Shown: positions 44,611 to 53,358 of the stretch, piece after piece
Position numbering within the stretch: the stretch's first letter is position 1
How the letters are laid out: the number at the start of each line of letters is the position of its first letter
Assembly: GCF_014236655.1 (NCBI RefSeq)
Contig: NZ_JACMYG010000013.1
Span: 62,001 to 126,000, forward strand
Direction: 5' to 3'
DNA from: Pseudomonas kielensis
Lineage (GTDB): Bacteria > Pseudomonadota > Gammaproteobacteria > Pseudomonadales > Pseudomonadaceae
DNA length: 64,000 bases
Program-made: the position numbers and the translations under genes
Notes under the pieces: model-generated
What the model was told of the DNA's origin: nothing
The model's database searches: none
The model's input: only the letters and a program-made list of their open reading frames with translations

Positions 44611-46350
44611 ATGAAGTTAGCCATTGTTACTGCCTGCCCCAATGGCATGGTCACCAGTGTGCTGTGCGCCCGGCTGCTGGACGCTGCGGCGCAGCGCCAG
44701 GGCTGGAGCACCAGTGTCGAAGTGCACGATGGGGCGCACCCGGAGCGTCAACTGTCGGCTGCGGTCATCGATGATGCCGAGTGGGTGTTGCTGGTCAGCA
44801 CCGGCGCGGTGGACCTGTCGCGGTTCGTCGGCAAGCGTCTGTATCAGAGCACGCCGTCCCAGGCCCTGCAGGATGTCGACGGGGTGCTGCGCCGTGGCGC
44901 CGAGGAGGCGCAGGTCTACCACGCGCCACAAGCCATTGCCGAGCCGGTCAGCACCGGTTCATCGGCGCCGCGCCTGGTAGCGGTCACCGCCTGCCCGACG
45001 GGCGTAGCCCACACGTTCATGGCGGCCGAGGCCCTGCAACAGGCGGCCAAGCGCCTGGGCTACGAGCTGCAGGTGGAAACCCAGGGCTCGGTGGGCGCGC
45101 GCAATCCGTTGAGCGCCCAGGCGATCAGCGAGGCCGACGTGGTCCTGCTGGCGGCGGATATTGAAGTGCCGACCGAGCGTTTTGCCGGCAAGAAAATCTA
45201 CCGCTGTGGCACCGGCATCGCCCTCAAGCAAGCCGAGGCGACCCTGAACAAGGCGCTGGCCGAAGGCAAGCTGGAAAGTGCGGCGGCCGCGGCGGGTGCT
45301 CCGGTCAAGTCGCAGAAGACCGGGGTCTACAAACACTTGCTGACGGGTGTGTCGTTCATGCTGCCGATGGTGGTGGCGGGCGGCCTGATGATCGCCTTGT
45401 CCTTCGTGTTCGGTATCGAGGCGTTCAAGGAAGAGGGCAGCCTGGCGGCGGCCTTGATGCAGATCGGCGGCGAAACCGCGTTCAAGTTGATGGTGCCGTT
45501 GCTGGCGGGTTACATCGCCTATTCGATTGCCGACCGTCCGGGCCTGGCGCCGGGGATGATCGGCGGCTTGCTGGCGAGCACCCTGGGTGCCGGTTTCATC
45601 GGCGGGATCATTGCCGGTTTCATCGCAGGCTATGCCGCGCAGGCGATCAACCGATATGCACGCTTGCCGCAAAGCCTGGAAGCGCTGAAACCGATCCTGA
45701 TCATTCCGCTGTTGGCGAGCCTGTTCACCGGGCTGGTGATGATCTACGTGGTGGGCAAGCCGGTGGCCGGGATGCTCTCTGGACTCACCCACTTCCTCGA
45801 TAGCATGGGCACCACCAACGCGATCCTGCTGGGCGTGCTGCTGGGCGCGATGATGTGCGTCGACCTCGGCGGGCCGATCAACAAGGCCGCCTATGCCTTC
45901 TCGGTGGGGCTGCTGGCCTCGCAGAGTTATGCACCGATGGCCGCCACCATGGCCGCCGGCATGGTGCCGCCGATCGGCCTGGGTATTGCCACCTTCATCG
46001 CCCGGCGCAAGTTCGCGCAGACCGAGCGCGAGGCGGGTAAAGCGGCGCTGGTGCTGGGGCTGTGCTTCATCTCTGAAGGCGCGATTCCATTCGCCGCCAA
46101 GGACCCGCTGCGGGTGATCCCGGCCAGCATCGCTGGCGGCGCGCTGACCGGTGCGCTGTCGATGTATTTCGGCTGCAAACTGATGGCGCCCCACGGTGGG
46201 CTGTTCGTGATGCTGATCCCCAACGCAATCAACCATGCGCTGTTGTACCTGCTGGCGATTGTCGCCGGGAGCCTGCTGACCGCGGTGACCTATGCGCTGC
46301 TCAAGCGCCCGGAAACCACTGAACTGGCGCTGGAGCCGGCCAAGGCCTGA
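44611..46350 (+). CDS. fruA: Fructose-specific PTS permease, EIIB'-EIIB-EIIC
   Basis: A 579-residue membrane transporter. An N-terminal degenerate EIIB' domain (KLAIVTACPNGMVTSVLCAR, Cys9) precedes the active EIIB domain with phospho-Cys128 in VAVTACPTGVAHTFMAAEAL; the EIIC part begins near residue 240 ([20 protein letters not shown]) and contains multiple transmembrane helices, including DLGGPINKAAYAFSVGLLAS and SEGAIPFAAKDPLRVIPA. It imports fructose as fructose-1-phosphate. The ATG at 44611 is behind GAGGG; an in-frame TTG at 44605 is less favourable. Confidence 0.97.
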   Translation: MKLAIVTACPNGMVTSVLCARLLDAAAQRQGWSTSVEVHDGAHPERQLSAAVIDDAEWVLLVSTGAVDLSRFVGKRLYQSTPSQALQDVDGVLRRGAEEAQVYHAPQAIAEPVSTGSSAPRLVAVTACPTGVAHTFMAAEALQQAAKRLGYELQVETQGSVGARNPLSAQAISEADVVLLAADIEVPTERFAGKKIYRCGTGIALKQAEATLNKALAEGKLESAAAAAGAPVKSQKTGVYKHLLTGVSFMLPMVVAGGLMIALSFVFGIEAFKEEGSLAAALMQIGGETAFKLMVPLLAGYIAYSIADRPGLAPGMIGGLLASTLGAGFIGGIIAGFIAGYAAQAINRYARLPQSLEALKPILIIPLLASLFTGLVMIYVVGKPVAGMLSGLTHFLDSMGTTNAILLGVLLGAMMCVDLGGPINKAAYAFSVGLLASQSYAPMAATMAAGMVPPIGLGIATFIARRKFAQTEREAGKAALVLGLCFISEGAIPFAAKDPLRVIPASIAGGALTGALSMYFGCKLMAPHGGLFVMLIPNAINHALLYLLAIVAGSLLTAVTYALLKRPETTELALEPAKA

Positions 46351-46380
46351 TGCTCCAGATCCGTAGCAGTTGCCGAGCCT

Positions 46381-46461
46381 GCGAGGCTGCGTTCGAGGAC
46401 GCAGTCCCCGCCGGGTCGGCGGGGGGCTTGGCGTCTGCTTCGCAGCCGAACGCAGCCTCGC
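46381..46461. repeat. Nested intergenic palindrome between converging fruA and piuB
   Basis: A perfect 15-bp inverted repeat GCGAGGCTGCGTTCG / CGAACGCAGCCTCGC (46381-46395 and 46447-46461) encloses GACGC/GCGTC and CCCCGCC/GGCGGGG pairs. The same GCCTGCGAGGCTGCGTTCG block with GCTTCGCAGCCG is a recurrent Pseudomonas intergenic element. It probably ends both converging transcripts. Confidence 0.75.
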
Positions 46462-46482
46462 GAGCAGGCACTGGCGATGTCC

Positions 46483-49014
46483 TCAATAGACGTCGCGCCG
46501 ATAACGCCCTTGCTCGATCAATCGCAACACCACCTCGGCGCCCAACACCTCGTTGAGCACCTGGTCCACTCCCGAAGCCATCCCTTGCAGGCTGCCGCAG
46601 ATGTAGATCACGGCGCCGTCGGCCAGCCATTGCTTGAGCACGCCGGCGTGTTCACGCAAGCGATCCTGGACGTAGATTTTCTCCGCCTGGTCCCGCGAGA
46701 AGGCCAGGTCCAGGCGTTCCAGGTCACCCTCGATCAACGCGCTTTCCAGCTCATCGCGGCACAGGTAGTCATGTGCGCGATTACGCTCGCCAAACAGCAA
46801 CCAGTTGCGGGTCTGGCCATCGGCGATCCGGGCCTTGAGCAGGCTACGCAAGCCGGCCAGGCCGGTACCGTTGCCCAACAGAATCATCGGGACCGGGGTG
46901 GCCGGCAGATGGAAGCCGCTGTTGCGCCGCACCCGCAGGCTGATCGCCGAACCGACAGGCGCGTGTTCAGTCAGCCAGCCTGAGCCGATGCCCAGGCTGC
47001 CGTCGGCGCGACGTTCCTGACGCACGATCAGTTCGAGCACGCCGTCGGCGGCGATCGAGGCAATCGAGTATTCACGCATGGCCAGGGGCACCAAGGCGTC
47101 CACCAGGGCCTGGGCATGCAAGCCCACCAGGTGGGCACGATTGTCCGGCAGTTGGCGGCTGGCCAAGGCCTGTTCGAGGGTCTCGAGCAAACCATCGAGT
47201 TGCACCGCCGTTTCGCCCGGGATACCCAGCCCTTCAAGGAAGTGTTCGACGGCCCACGGGCAGTTGCGTGGCAGCACTTCGACCAGGTCGCCGGCCAGCC
47301 AACTGCTGGTGTCGGGGGCGGTCAGGCCGAGCAAATACACTTCGCTACCGCTGCTGTCAGGGTTCAACAGCTGACGTTTGCTCAAGGTCCAATGGTTGTA
47401 GCTGGGGGCTTGCCACTGGGTTGCCGGGGCCTGGCCGGTCAGTTGGCCGAGTTGCTGCTGCCAGTGACTCAAGGCGTAGGGGTCGGCGCTGTCGACTTCC
47501 ACCGGGGCAAACAGGGTCGTGCCGCCGTGCTCGGCCAGCCAGCCATGCAAGCGCCGGGCGAAGCCACAGAAGTGTTGGTACTGCCGGTCGCCCAGGCCCA
47601 GCACCGCGTAGTTGAGGCTGGACAGGTTCGCTGCCCGGCCCAGTACCTTGCGCTCGAAGCCGCGGGCACTGTCCGGTGCTTCCCCGTCACCAAAGGTACT
47701 GACCACAAACAATGCATTGCTTGAGTCGCACAGGTCCTGTTCGCTGAGGGCGGCCAGCGGTTGGACCTTCACCGGCAAACCAGCGGACTGCAGTTGGCTG
47801 GCGGTCTGCCAGGCCAGTTGCTCGGCAAAACCACTCTGGCTGGCAAACCCGATCAGCCAGGCCGGTGCATTACTGGTGGCTGGCGCAAGGTCTTTGCGAG
47901 CCTGCTGGACCTGGCGTTTCTTGCGCCGCCGATCGAGGTACAGCAGCCAGCCGGTAATGAAGAACAGCGGCATCAGCAACGACGTGACCATCAGGACGAT
48001 GCGCCCGGCGAGCCCGAAATAACTGCCGACGTGCAGCGCGTAGATGCTGGTCAGCAGCTGCGCCTTGAGGCTCTTGTCGCTGTAGCGATCATGGCGCTTG
48101 ATGACCCCGGTGGCCGGGTCGAGGCTGATCTGGTTCAGCGCGCGGTCATGGGGCGAGGTCTTGAGCAGGTAGAACACCGTGGCCTGTTGGCCGGCCACCG
48201 GCGGCAGGCGCACGTTGTAGGCGCTCAGGTCCTTGCCTGCGACGCTGTAGATGCTGCTCCAGACGGCGTTGTAGTCGACCACCAGCGCCGGGCCGGCCGG
48301 GGGCTGCGCACCGCGCTTGGGGCGCACGCGTTCCTGTTGCGGCCCGTCGGAGAGGAGTCGGGTCACGCCCTTGTTGTACCACTCATAGGACCAGGTCAGC
48401 CCGGTCAACGCGGCCAGCAAGTACGCCAGCAGGCACCAGGTGCCGGCCACCGAGTGCAGGTCCCAGTTGAAGGCTCGGCCTTTTTTGCGCCAGTCCAGGG
48501 TCAGCCAGGCGCGCCAGCTGCGCCACTGGCGTGGCCAGCGCAGGTACAGGCCGGACAGGCAGAAGAACACCAGGATCAGGGTGCAGGCACCGGTGATTTG
48601 TCGGCCGACGTCACCCATGGCCAGAAAGCGGTGCAGTTGCAGCATCAGGCCAAAAAAGTCCTGGCCAACCACATCGCCCATGAACTCGCCGGTGTAGGGA
48701 TTGACGTAGCGCATCTGCCCGCGTCGTTCGCCCGGCGGTGGCGTGAAGGACAGGCGGGCGGCGTAACCGCTGTCGATGTCGACCCAGAGCATCGAGACCT
48801 TTTTGCCCTCGGTGGCTTCGGCTCTGGCCACCAGGTCAGCGGGCGGCAACACCCCGGCGGGGCGTTTTTCCACCTGCAGCACCTGGGGGTTGAGTGCGCG
48901 CAGGATCTCGTCCTGAAACGACACCGTCGCCCCGGTAAAGCCCATCAGCGCCAGGACCAGCCCCGCGCTGATACCGAAGAACCAGTGCAGCTGGAACAGG
49001 GTTTTCTTCAACAC
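46483..49014 (-). CDS. piuB: PiuB-type PepSY membrane protein fused to a diflavin (sulfite-reductase-like) reductase
   Basis: An 843-residue membrane flavoprotein. The N-terminal half is a PepSY-TM unit with transmembrane helices ([60 protein letters not shown] and [20 protein letters not shown]). The C-terminal half holds a flavodoxin domain ([60 protein letters not shown]) and an FAD/NAD(P)H reductase ([37 protein letters not shown]). This suits reduction of ferric-siderophore iron at the inner membrane. GTG at 49014 is the start. It is downstream of the TonB receptor on the same strand, as in P. aeruginosa piuA-piuB. Confidence 0.9.
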   Translation of the reverse strand: MLKKTLFQLHWFFGISAGLVLALMGFTGATVSFQDEILRALNPQVLQVEKRPAGVLPPADLVARAEATEGKKVSMLWVDIDSGYAARLSFTPPPGERRGQMRYVNPYTGEFMGDVVGQDFFGLMLQLHRFLAMGDVGRQITGACTLILVFFCLSGLYLRWPRQWRSWRAWLTLDWRKKGRAFNWDLHSVAGTWCLLAYLLAALTGLTWSYEWYNKGVTRLLSDGPQQERVRPKRGAQPPAGPALVVDYNAVWSSIYSVAGKDLSAYNVRLPPVAGQQATVFYLLKTSPHDRALNQISLDPATGVIKRHDRYSDKSLKAQLLTSIYALHVGSYFGLAGRIVLMVTSLLMPLFFITGWLLYLDRRRKKRQVQQARKDLAPATSNAPAWLIGFASQSGFAEQLAWQTASQLQSAGLPVKVQPLAALSEQDLCDSSNALFVVSTFGDGEAPDSARGFERKVLGRAANLSSLNYAVLGLGDRQYQHFCGFARRLHGWLAEHGGTTLFAPVEVDSADPYALSHWQQQLGQLTGQAPATQWQAPSYNHWTLSKRQLLNPDSSGSEVYLLGLTAPDTSSWLAGDLVEVLPRNCPWAVEHFLEGLGIPGETAVQLDGLLETLEQALASRQLPDNRAHLVGLHAQALVDALVPLAMREYSIASIAADGVLELIVRQERRADGSLGIGSGWLTEHAPVGSAISLRVRRNSGFHLPATPVPMILLGNGTGLAGLRSLLKARIADGQTRNWLLFGERNRAHDYLCRDELESALIEGDLERLDLAFSRDQAEKIYVQDRLREHAGVLKQWLADGAVIYICGSLQGMASGVDQVLNEVLGAEVVLRLIEQGRYRRDVY

Positions 49015-49093
49015 GTCGACCGCCTTGTTCGTTCAGAGATGTATTTTCACGGCGCGCATTATGCCGTGTGTGATCGGTAAGCCAGGTGCTTTA

Positions 49094-49130
49094 CGCACAA
49101 AAGCCCCGCTCATCGGGATGAGCGGGGCCT
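49094..49130 (-). terminator. Intrinsic terminator after the TonB receptor gene
   Basis: Perfect 11-bp arms GCCCCGCTCAT / ATGAGCGGGGC (49103-49113, 49118-49128); read on the minus strand the stem is followed by TTTTGTG. Confidence 0.82.
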
Positions 49131-49147
49131 TGGGCTGCACGCTTCCT

Positions 49148-51406
49148 TTAGAAGTGGAAGTTAGCGTTCAGCAGAGCGGTACGACCCGCCGCCACATGGG
49201 CGTAGTGCGTCTGGAAGACCTGGTCGAAATAACGCTTGTCAGCCAGGTTCTGGACGTTGAGTTGCAGGTCAATGTTTTTCGTCAGGCGATAGCTGGCCAT
49301 CGCGTCATAGCGCCAGTAGGACGGGATCTCTACCGAGTTGGCGACGTTGCCGAACTGCGAATCAACGAAGGTGGCACCCGCGCCGACGGTCAACTTGTCG
49401 GGCACCAGGTCATAAGTCGACCACAGGGTAAAGTTGTTACGTGGAGTGCTCGGCATGTGGTTGCCTTCATCGGCGGCGAGGGTGGTTTTGACCACTTCGC
49501 TTTCCATGTAGGTGTATCCGCCGAATACTTTCCAGTTACGCGTCAGCTTGCCGCTGTAGCCCAGCTCCAGACCGTTGACCCGTTGCTCGCCGTCCAGCAC
49601 TTGAGTGGTGGCGCCATCCGGATCGTCAATGCGCGCGTTGGTTTTCTCGGTACGGAACAGTGCGGCAGTCAACGACAGGTCGTCACCAAAGAAGTCCCAT
49701 TTGGTGCCGATTTCATAGTTGCGGTTCTTTTCCGGATCCAGGTCGCTGTTGGCCGCAGTCAGTTCCAGGCCGCCATTGCCGCTGGTTTCGCCAGCCGGGT
49801 TGCTGGACGTGGAGTAGGCGGCGTAGATGCTACCGTTGGGCAGCGGGTTGTAGACCACGCCGATCTGGTAGTTCAACAGGTCGCTGGTGTTCTCGCGAGA
49901 GAAGGCGCCGGCGGGTGTGTTGCGGCCAGCGTTGGCGTAGCCGCTGGATTCTGTCTGGTAGTTGTCGTAACGCAAGCCCAGGTTCAGGGACCATTGCTCG
50001 TTGAATTTCAACGTATCGAACACATAGGCCGCTGCGGTTTTGGTGTCCGTATCGGTAAAGGCGGCGCTGTCGGTGATCGTGCCGATCCAGTTATCCCCAG
50101 GCGTTGGCTTGTACAGGCTGGTGCAGTCGCCAGAGTTGAACAGGGCAGGGTTGCATTTAGTGCCGCTGGCGCTCGAGGTCAGCGCGTAAGGGCGGTTGTG
50201 GGTGTCTTGATAGGAAAACTCAAGGCCGGTAACCAGGCTGTGCTCGATGCTGCCGGTATTGAATTTGGCGTTCAGATCCGTTTGGTTGATCCAGCCACTG
50301 GACGTCGAGTTACGGCTCTTCGTGCCACGGTATACGCTGCCGTTTACCACGTTGCCCTTGCTGTCGTCAGGGTTGGTAACGATGTAGTCCAGGGTCGAGC
50401 GCGACATGCGGAAACTGTTCGACACGGTCAGGTCGTCATTCAGATCGTGCTCGATCTTGATGGTGCCGCTGTCGTTGCTGGTCTGGCGATAGTCACGACC
50501 GGTGAGGCCGTAGAAGTTATCGCGATCGACATGCACCGGTTTATCGACGTTGTACTTGCTGCGGTTGGGGCTCGAGGCCAACGGAATGCCGTAGTCGGGC
50601 ATATCGTCGGTTTCGACGTGGTAGTAGCCGACGGTCAACCGTGTATCAGTGCCCAGGCCGAAGGCGAAGGATGGCGCTACACCCCAGCGGCTCACGTCCA
50701 CCGCATCGCGGCCGGCGACGTTCGCTTCATGCTTCATCAGGTTCAGGCGAAACGCCGAGCTGTCCGTCATTTGCTGGTTCAGATCGAGGGTGGTGCGCTT
50801 GGTCTGGTCCGACCCCCACGTGAAGCCACCATTGTAGGCGTTACCCAGTTTGGCGGTCTTGCTCACCAGGTTCAGGCTACCACCGGTGGAGCCGGCGCCA
50901 GTGAAGGCCGACCCCGGCCCTTTGCTGACCTCGATCGATTCAACGTTGAAAATTTCGCGGCTCTGGGAAGCCGGGTCGCGCATGCCGTCGACGAACACGT
51001 CGCTTTCGGCGTTGAAGCCACGAATGATCGGGCGGTCACCGGCGGGGTTACCGCCTTCGCCTGCGCCAAAAGTGATACCGGGCGTGGTGCGCAGTGCGTC
51101 CACAAGGCTGGTGGCAGCCGTGTCGCGAATCACTTGTTGTGGAATCACGGTGACGCTTTTTGGCGTCTCGCGCAGGGGCGCCGTGTATTTCTTGGAGGCC
51201 GAAGTATCGGTCTTGTAGGAGGTGTCATCTTGTTCACCGGTCACGCTGGTGGCGTCCAGTGCAATCGCATTGCCGGAAGTTTTCGCGTCAGTCTTTTCTG
51301 CGGCGAAAACCATATGGCCGGCGGAGCTGGCGGTGATCGCCACGCCAATAGCAGAAGCGAGCAAACGTGGTGAGCTGACCGGTGATTGTTGTGGCTGGCG
51401 TGACAT
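49148..51406 (-). CDS. piuA: TonB-dependent siderophore receptor (PiuA/Fiu-like)
   Basis: A 752-residue outer-membrane receptor. A signal peptide precedes FAAEKTDAKT; the plug domain begins with a TonB-accessible stretch and continues RETPKSVTVIPQQVIRDTAA, ALRTTPGITFGAGEGGNPAG and DRPIIRGFNAESDVFVDGMR, and a 22-strand barrel ends in YAHVAAGRTALLNANFHF with the terminal Phe needed for outer-membrane assembly. Members of this subgroup take up catecholate siderophores and also admit siderophore-linked beta-lactams. ATG at 51406 has GAGGGG nine bases upstream. Divergent from piuC; both likely Fur-controlled. Confidence 0.92.
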   Translation of the reverse strand: MSRQPQQSPVSSPRLLASAIGVAITASSAGHMVFAAEKTDAKTSGNAIALDATSVTGEQDDTSYKTDTSASKKYTAPLRETPKSVTVIPQQVIRDTAATSLVDALRTTPGITFGAGEGGNPAGDRPIIRGFNAESDVFVDGMRDPASQSREIFNVESIEVSKGPGSAFTGAGSTGGSLNLVSKTAKLGNAYNGGFTWGSDQTKRTTLDLNQQMTDSSAFRLNLMKHEANVAGRDAVDVSRWGVAPSFAFGLGTDTRLTVGYYHVETDDMPDYGIPLASSPNRSKYNVDKPVHVDRDNFYGLTGRDYRQTSNDSGTIKIEHDLNDDLTVSNSFRMSRSTLDYIVTNPDDSKGNVVNGSVYRGTKSRNSTSSGWINQTDLNAKFNTGSIEHSLVTGLEFSYQDTHNRPYALTSSASGTKCNPALFNSGDCTSLYKPTPGDNWIGTITDSAAFTDTDTKTAAAYVFDTLKFNEQWSLNLGLRYDNYQTESSGYANAGRNTPAGAFSRENTSDLLNYQIGVVYNPLPNGSIYAAYSTSSNPAGETSGNGGLELTAANSDLDPEKNRNYEIGTKWDFFGDDLSLTAALFRTEKTNARIDDPDGATTQVLDGEQRVNGLELGYSGKLTRNWKVFGGYTYMESEVVKTTLAADEGNHMPSTPRNNFTLWSTYDLVPDKLTVGAGATFVDSQFGNVANSVEIPSYWRYDAMASYRLTKNIDLQLNVQNLADKRYFDQVFQTHYAHVAAGRTALLNANFHF

Positions 51407-51565
51407 GGTGAATTCCCCTCCCCAAGGATTTGAGGTGGCGGAATATAGAGTAAACACGTATTTGTATCAATTGCGAAACATTGCTATTTGCATTGAATTT
51501 ACATTCTTTACAATTTGCCCTTACGGTTTATACGTTCTCGTTTGTCATGCCGGTTTTACATAGTC

Positions 51566-51584
51566 AATAAGAATCAATACCATT
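51566..51584. promoter_or_regulatory. Fur-box candidate between piuA and piuC
   Basis: AATAAGAATCAATACCATT matches 12 of 15 bases of an AGAATGATTATCATT Fur core and sits 31 bases before piuC. The rest of the AT-rich divergent region (51407-51614) contains further weak GCAAT/ATTGC repeats that could be a second site for piuA. Confidence 0.6.
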
Positions 51585-51614
51585 GCGCTCCTTTGACTTT
51601 CAGGTGTCGCCCCC

Positions 51615-52295
51615 ATGCTGCTGCATATTCCCGGCTTGTTCTCCCGTGAAGAGGTGCAGCGCATCCGCGAGGCGCTGCAGCAGGCCGATTGGGCCGATGG
51701 CAAGATCACCGCCGGGTTCCAGTCGGCCAAGGCCAAGCACAACCTGCAACTGCCCGAAGGCCACCCGCTGGCCCAGGAAATCGGCGCCGCGATGCTCGAG
51801 CGGCTGTGGAAGCACCCGCGCTTCATGTCCGCCGCGCTGCCGCACAAAGTCTTCCCGCCCTTGCTCAACTGCTACACCGCCGGTGGCAGTTTCGACTTTC
51901 ATATCGACAACGCCGTACGCCAGCCCAAGGGCAGTGTGGAGCGCGTGCGCACCGACCTGTCGTCGACCCTGTTCTTCAGTGACCCGGACGAATACGACGG
52001 TGGCGAGCTGGAAATCCAGGACACCTTCGGCACCCAGCGCGTGAAGTTACCGGCGGGCGACCTGGTGTTGTACCCGGGCACCAGCCTGCACAAGGTCAAT
52101 GCGGTCACGCGTGGCACGCGCTACGCGTCGTTCTTCTGGACCCAGAGCCTGGTGCGCGAGGACAGCCAGCGCGCCTTGCTGTTCGAGATGGACGAAGCGA
52201 TCCAGCAACTGACCCAGGACATGCCCGATCACCCGTCGCTGATCCGCCTGACCGGCACCTACCACAACCTGCTGCGTCGCTGGGTCGAGGTCTGA
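51615..52295 (+). CDS. piuC: PKHD-type Fe(II)/2-oxoglutarate hydroxylase PiuC
   Basis: A 226-residue dioxygenase of the PiuC/YbiX family. The jelly-roll contains the iron ligands His-x-Asp in [20 protein letters not shown], and His in [20 protein letters not shown]; the Arg in [19 protein letters not shown] binds 2-oxoglutarate. The N-terminus is [20 protein letters not shown]. The protein accompanies catechol-type TonB receptors and its loss, with the receptor, gives siderophore-antibiotic resistance in P. aeruginosa. It is followed after 3 bases by the Sel1-repeat gene. Confidence 0.96.
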   Translation: MLLHIPGLFSREEVQRIREALQQADWADGKITAGFQSAKAKHNLQLPEGHPLAQEIGAAMLERLWKHPRFMSAALPHKVFPPLLNCYTAGGSFDFHIDNAVRQPKGSVERVRTDLSSTLFFSDPDEYDGGELEIQDTFGTQRVKLPAGDLVLYPGTSLHKVNAVTRGTRYASFFWTQSLVREDSQRALLFEMDEAIQQLTQDMPDHPSLIRLTGTYHNLLRRWVEV

Positions 52296-52298
52296 GCC

Positions 52299-53054
52299 AT
52301 GAGCTTTCGATTGCGCCGTGAAGAGGTCCTGAGCGGCGAGCAACTAAGCGCCATGCTCGGCGAAAGCCCGGCCCGTGCGGCCCAGGCGATTGTGCTGGCG
52401 GCCAAGGCCGGGCTCATCGACGGCCAGGCCCTGCTGGGGCAGATCCTGCTGGAAGGGCGGGGCATCGCCAAGGACCAGGCGCTGGCCGTGCGCTGGTTCG
52501 AGATCGCAGCCCGGGGCGGACACCTGATGGCGCGCAACATGCTCGGTCGTTGCCATGAGCACGGCTGGGGCTATGTGGCGGATGCTGCGGTTGCCGCGCG
52601 GCACTATGCAATCGCCGCCGATGCGGGCCTGGACTGGGCGCAGTACAACCTTGCCAATCTGCTGGCAACCGGGCGCGGAGTGGCTTTGGATCAGGTCCAG
52701 GCGTTGAACCGGTATCGGCGCGCTGCTGAAGCCGGTCACGCCAAATCAATGAACCTGCTGGGGCGCTACCTGGAAGAAGGCCTGGCCTGCACGGCCGATC
52801 CGTCAGCGGCGCGCGCCTGGTATCGACGCTCAGCCGAGGGTGGGGATTTTCGCGGGCAATTCAGCCATGCAACGTTGCTGGCGCAGGACGGTCACGTCGA
52901 TGAGGCGGTCATGTGGCTGAGGAAGGCCTTGGCCGGGGGCAATGTGAACTTCCTGCGGGCCAGCAGTAAATCGTTGCTCGACGCAAATCATCCAAAAATC
53001 CGTGAGATGGCGCACGCCTATCAAATGCGGCTAAGTGAATTAGCCGAAGTGTAA
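52299..53054 (+). CDS. Sel1-like (TPR) repeat protein next to piuC
   Basis: A 251-residue protein with several Sel1 repeats of about 36 residues: AAKAGLIDGQALLGQILLEG, AARGGHLMARNMLGRCHEHG, AADAGLDWAQYNLANLLATG, AAEAGHAKSMNLLGRYLEEG and SAEGGDFRGQFSHATLLAQD. No signal peptide is seen, so it is probably cytoplasmic. The gene begins 3 bases after piuC and is conserved in the same order in P. aeruginosa (PA4516 position). Its role is unknown, though cotranscription suggests an accessory role in the iron response. It marks the left edge of the AT-richer toxin segment. Confidence 0.88.
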   Translation: MSFRLRREEVLSGEQLSAMLGESPARAAQAIVLAAKAGLIDGQALLGQILLEGRGIAKDQALAVRWFEIAARGGHLMARNMLGRCHEHGWGYVADAAVAARHYAIAADAGLDWAQYNLANLLATGRGVALDQVQALNRYRRAAEAGHAKSMNLLGRYLEEGLACTADPSAARAWYRRSAEGGDFRGQFSHATLLAQDGHVDEAVMWLRKALAGGNVNFLRASSKSLLDANHPKIREMAHAYQMRLSELAEV

Positions 53055-53358
53055 GGGCGCACGGTTGTCGCCAGACTCATGGCGATCAAGCCTTTAATAA
53101 TATTAATCAGTACTGCCAACTTAAGTGAGTGGACGGATTTTCTGTGCCTCAAAAAAGTGTGGGTTGGCGATACTGTTTTTACTGAAAGAATAAGCGTTGT
53201 CTTTATTGTTAACATTTGGTGTGTGGAGGTTATGTCAGTCGGGTACTAGTGTTAGGTGGCGCCAGACGTGGAGCTTGATTGAGTTTGATCATGTGTAAGT
53301 GTTGGCGAGGATATCGTGTTTGTTATTGCCAATAGTGGCACTGAAATGGAGTTCGGTG
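53055..53358 (+). other. 304-base AT-rich upstream region of the toxin gene
   Basis: No gene or RNA is recognised. It is much richer in A and T than the preceding piu genes and contains A/T runs such as CCTTTAATAATATTAATCAG. A five-codon frame ATG TCA GTC GGG TAC TAG at 53232-53249 follows a strong GGAGG, without evidence of function. Promoters are probable but none is convincing by eye. Confidence 0.5.

Noticed and set aside
47761..51373. Long plus-strand frames opposite piuB and piuA
   Set aside because: They overlap genes with clear domain structure and show only composition-driven sequence.
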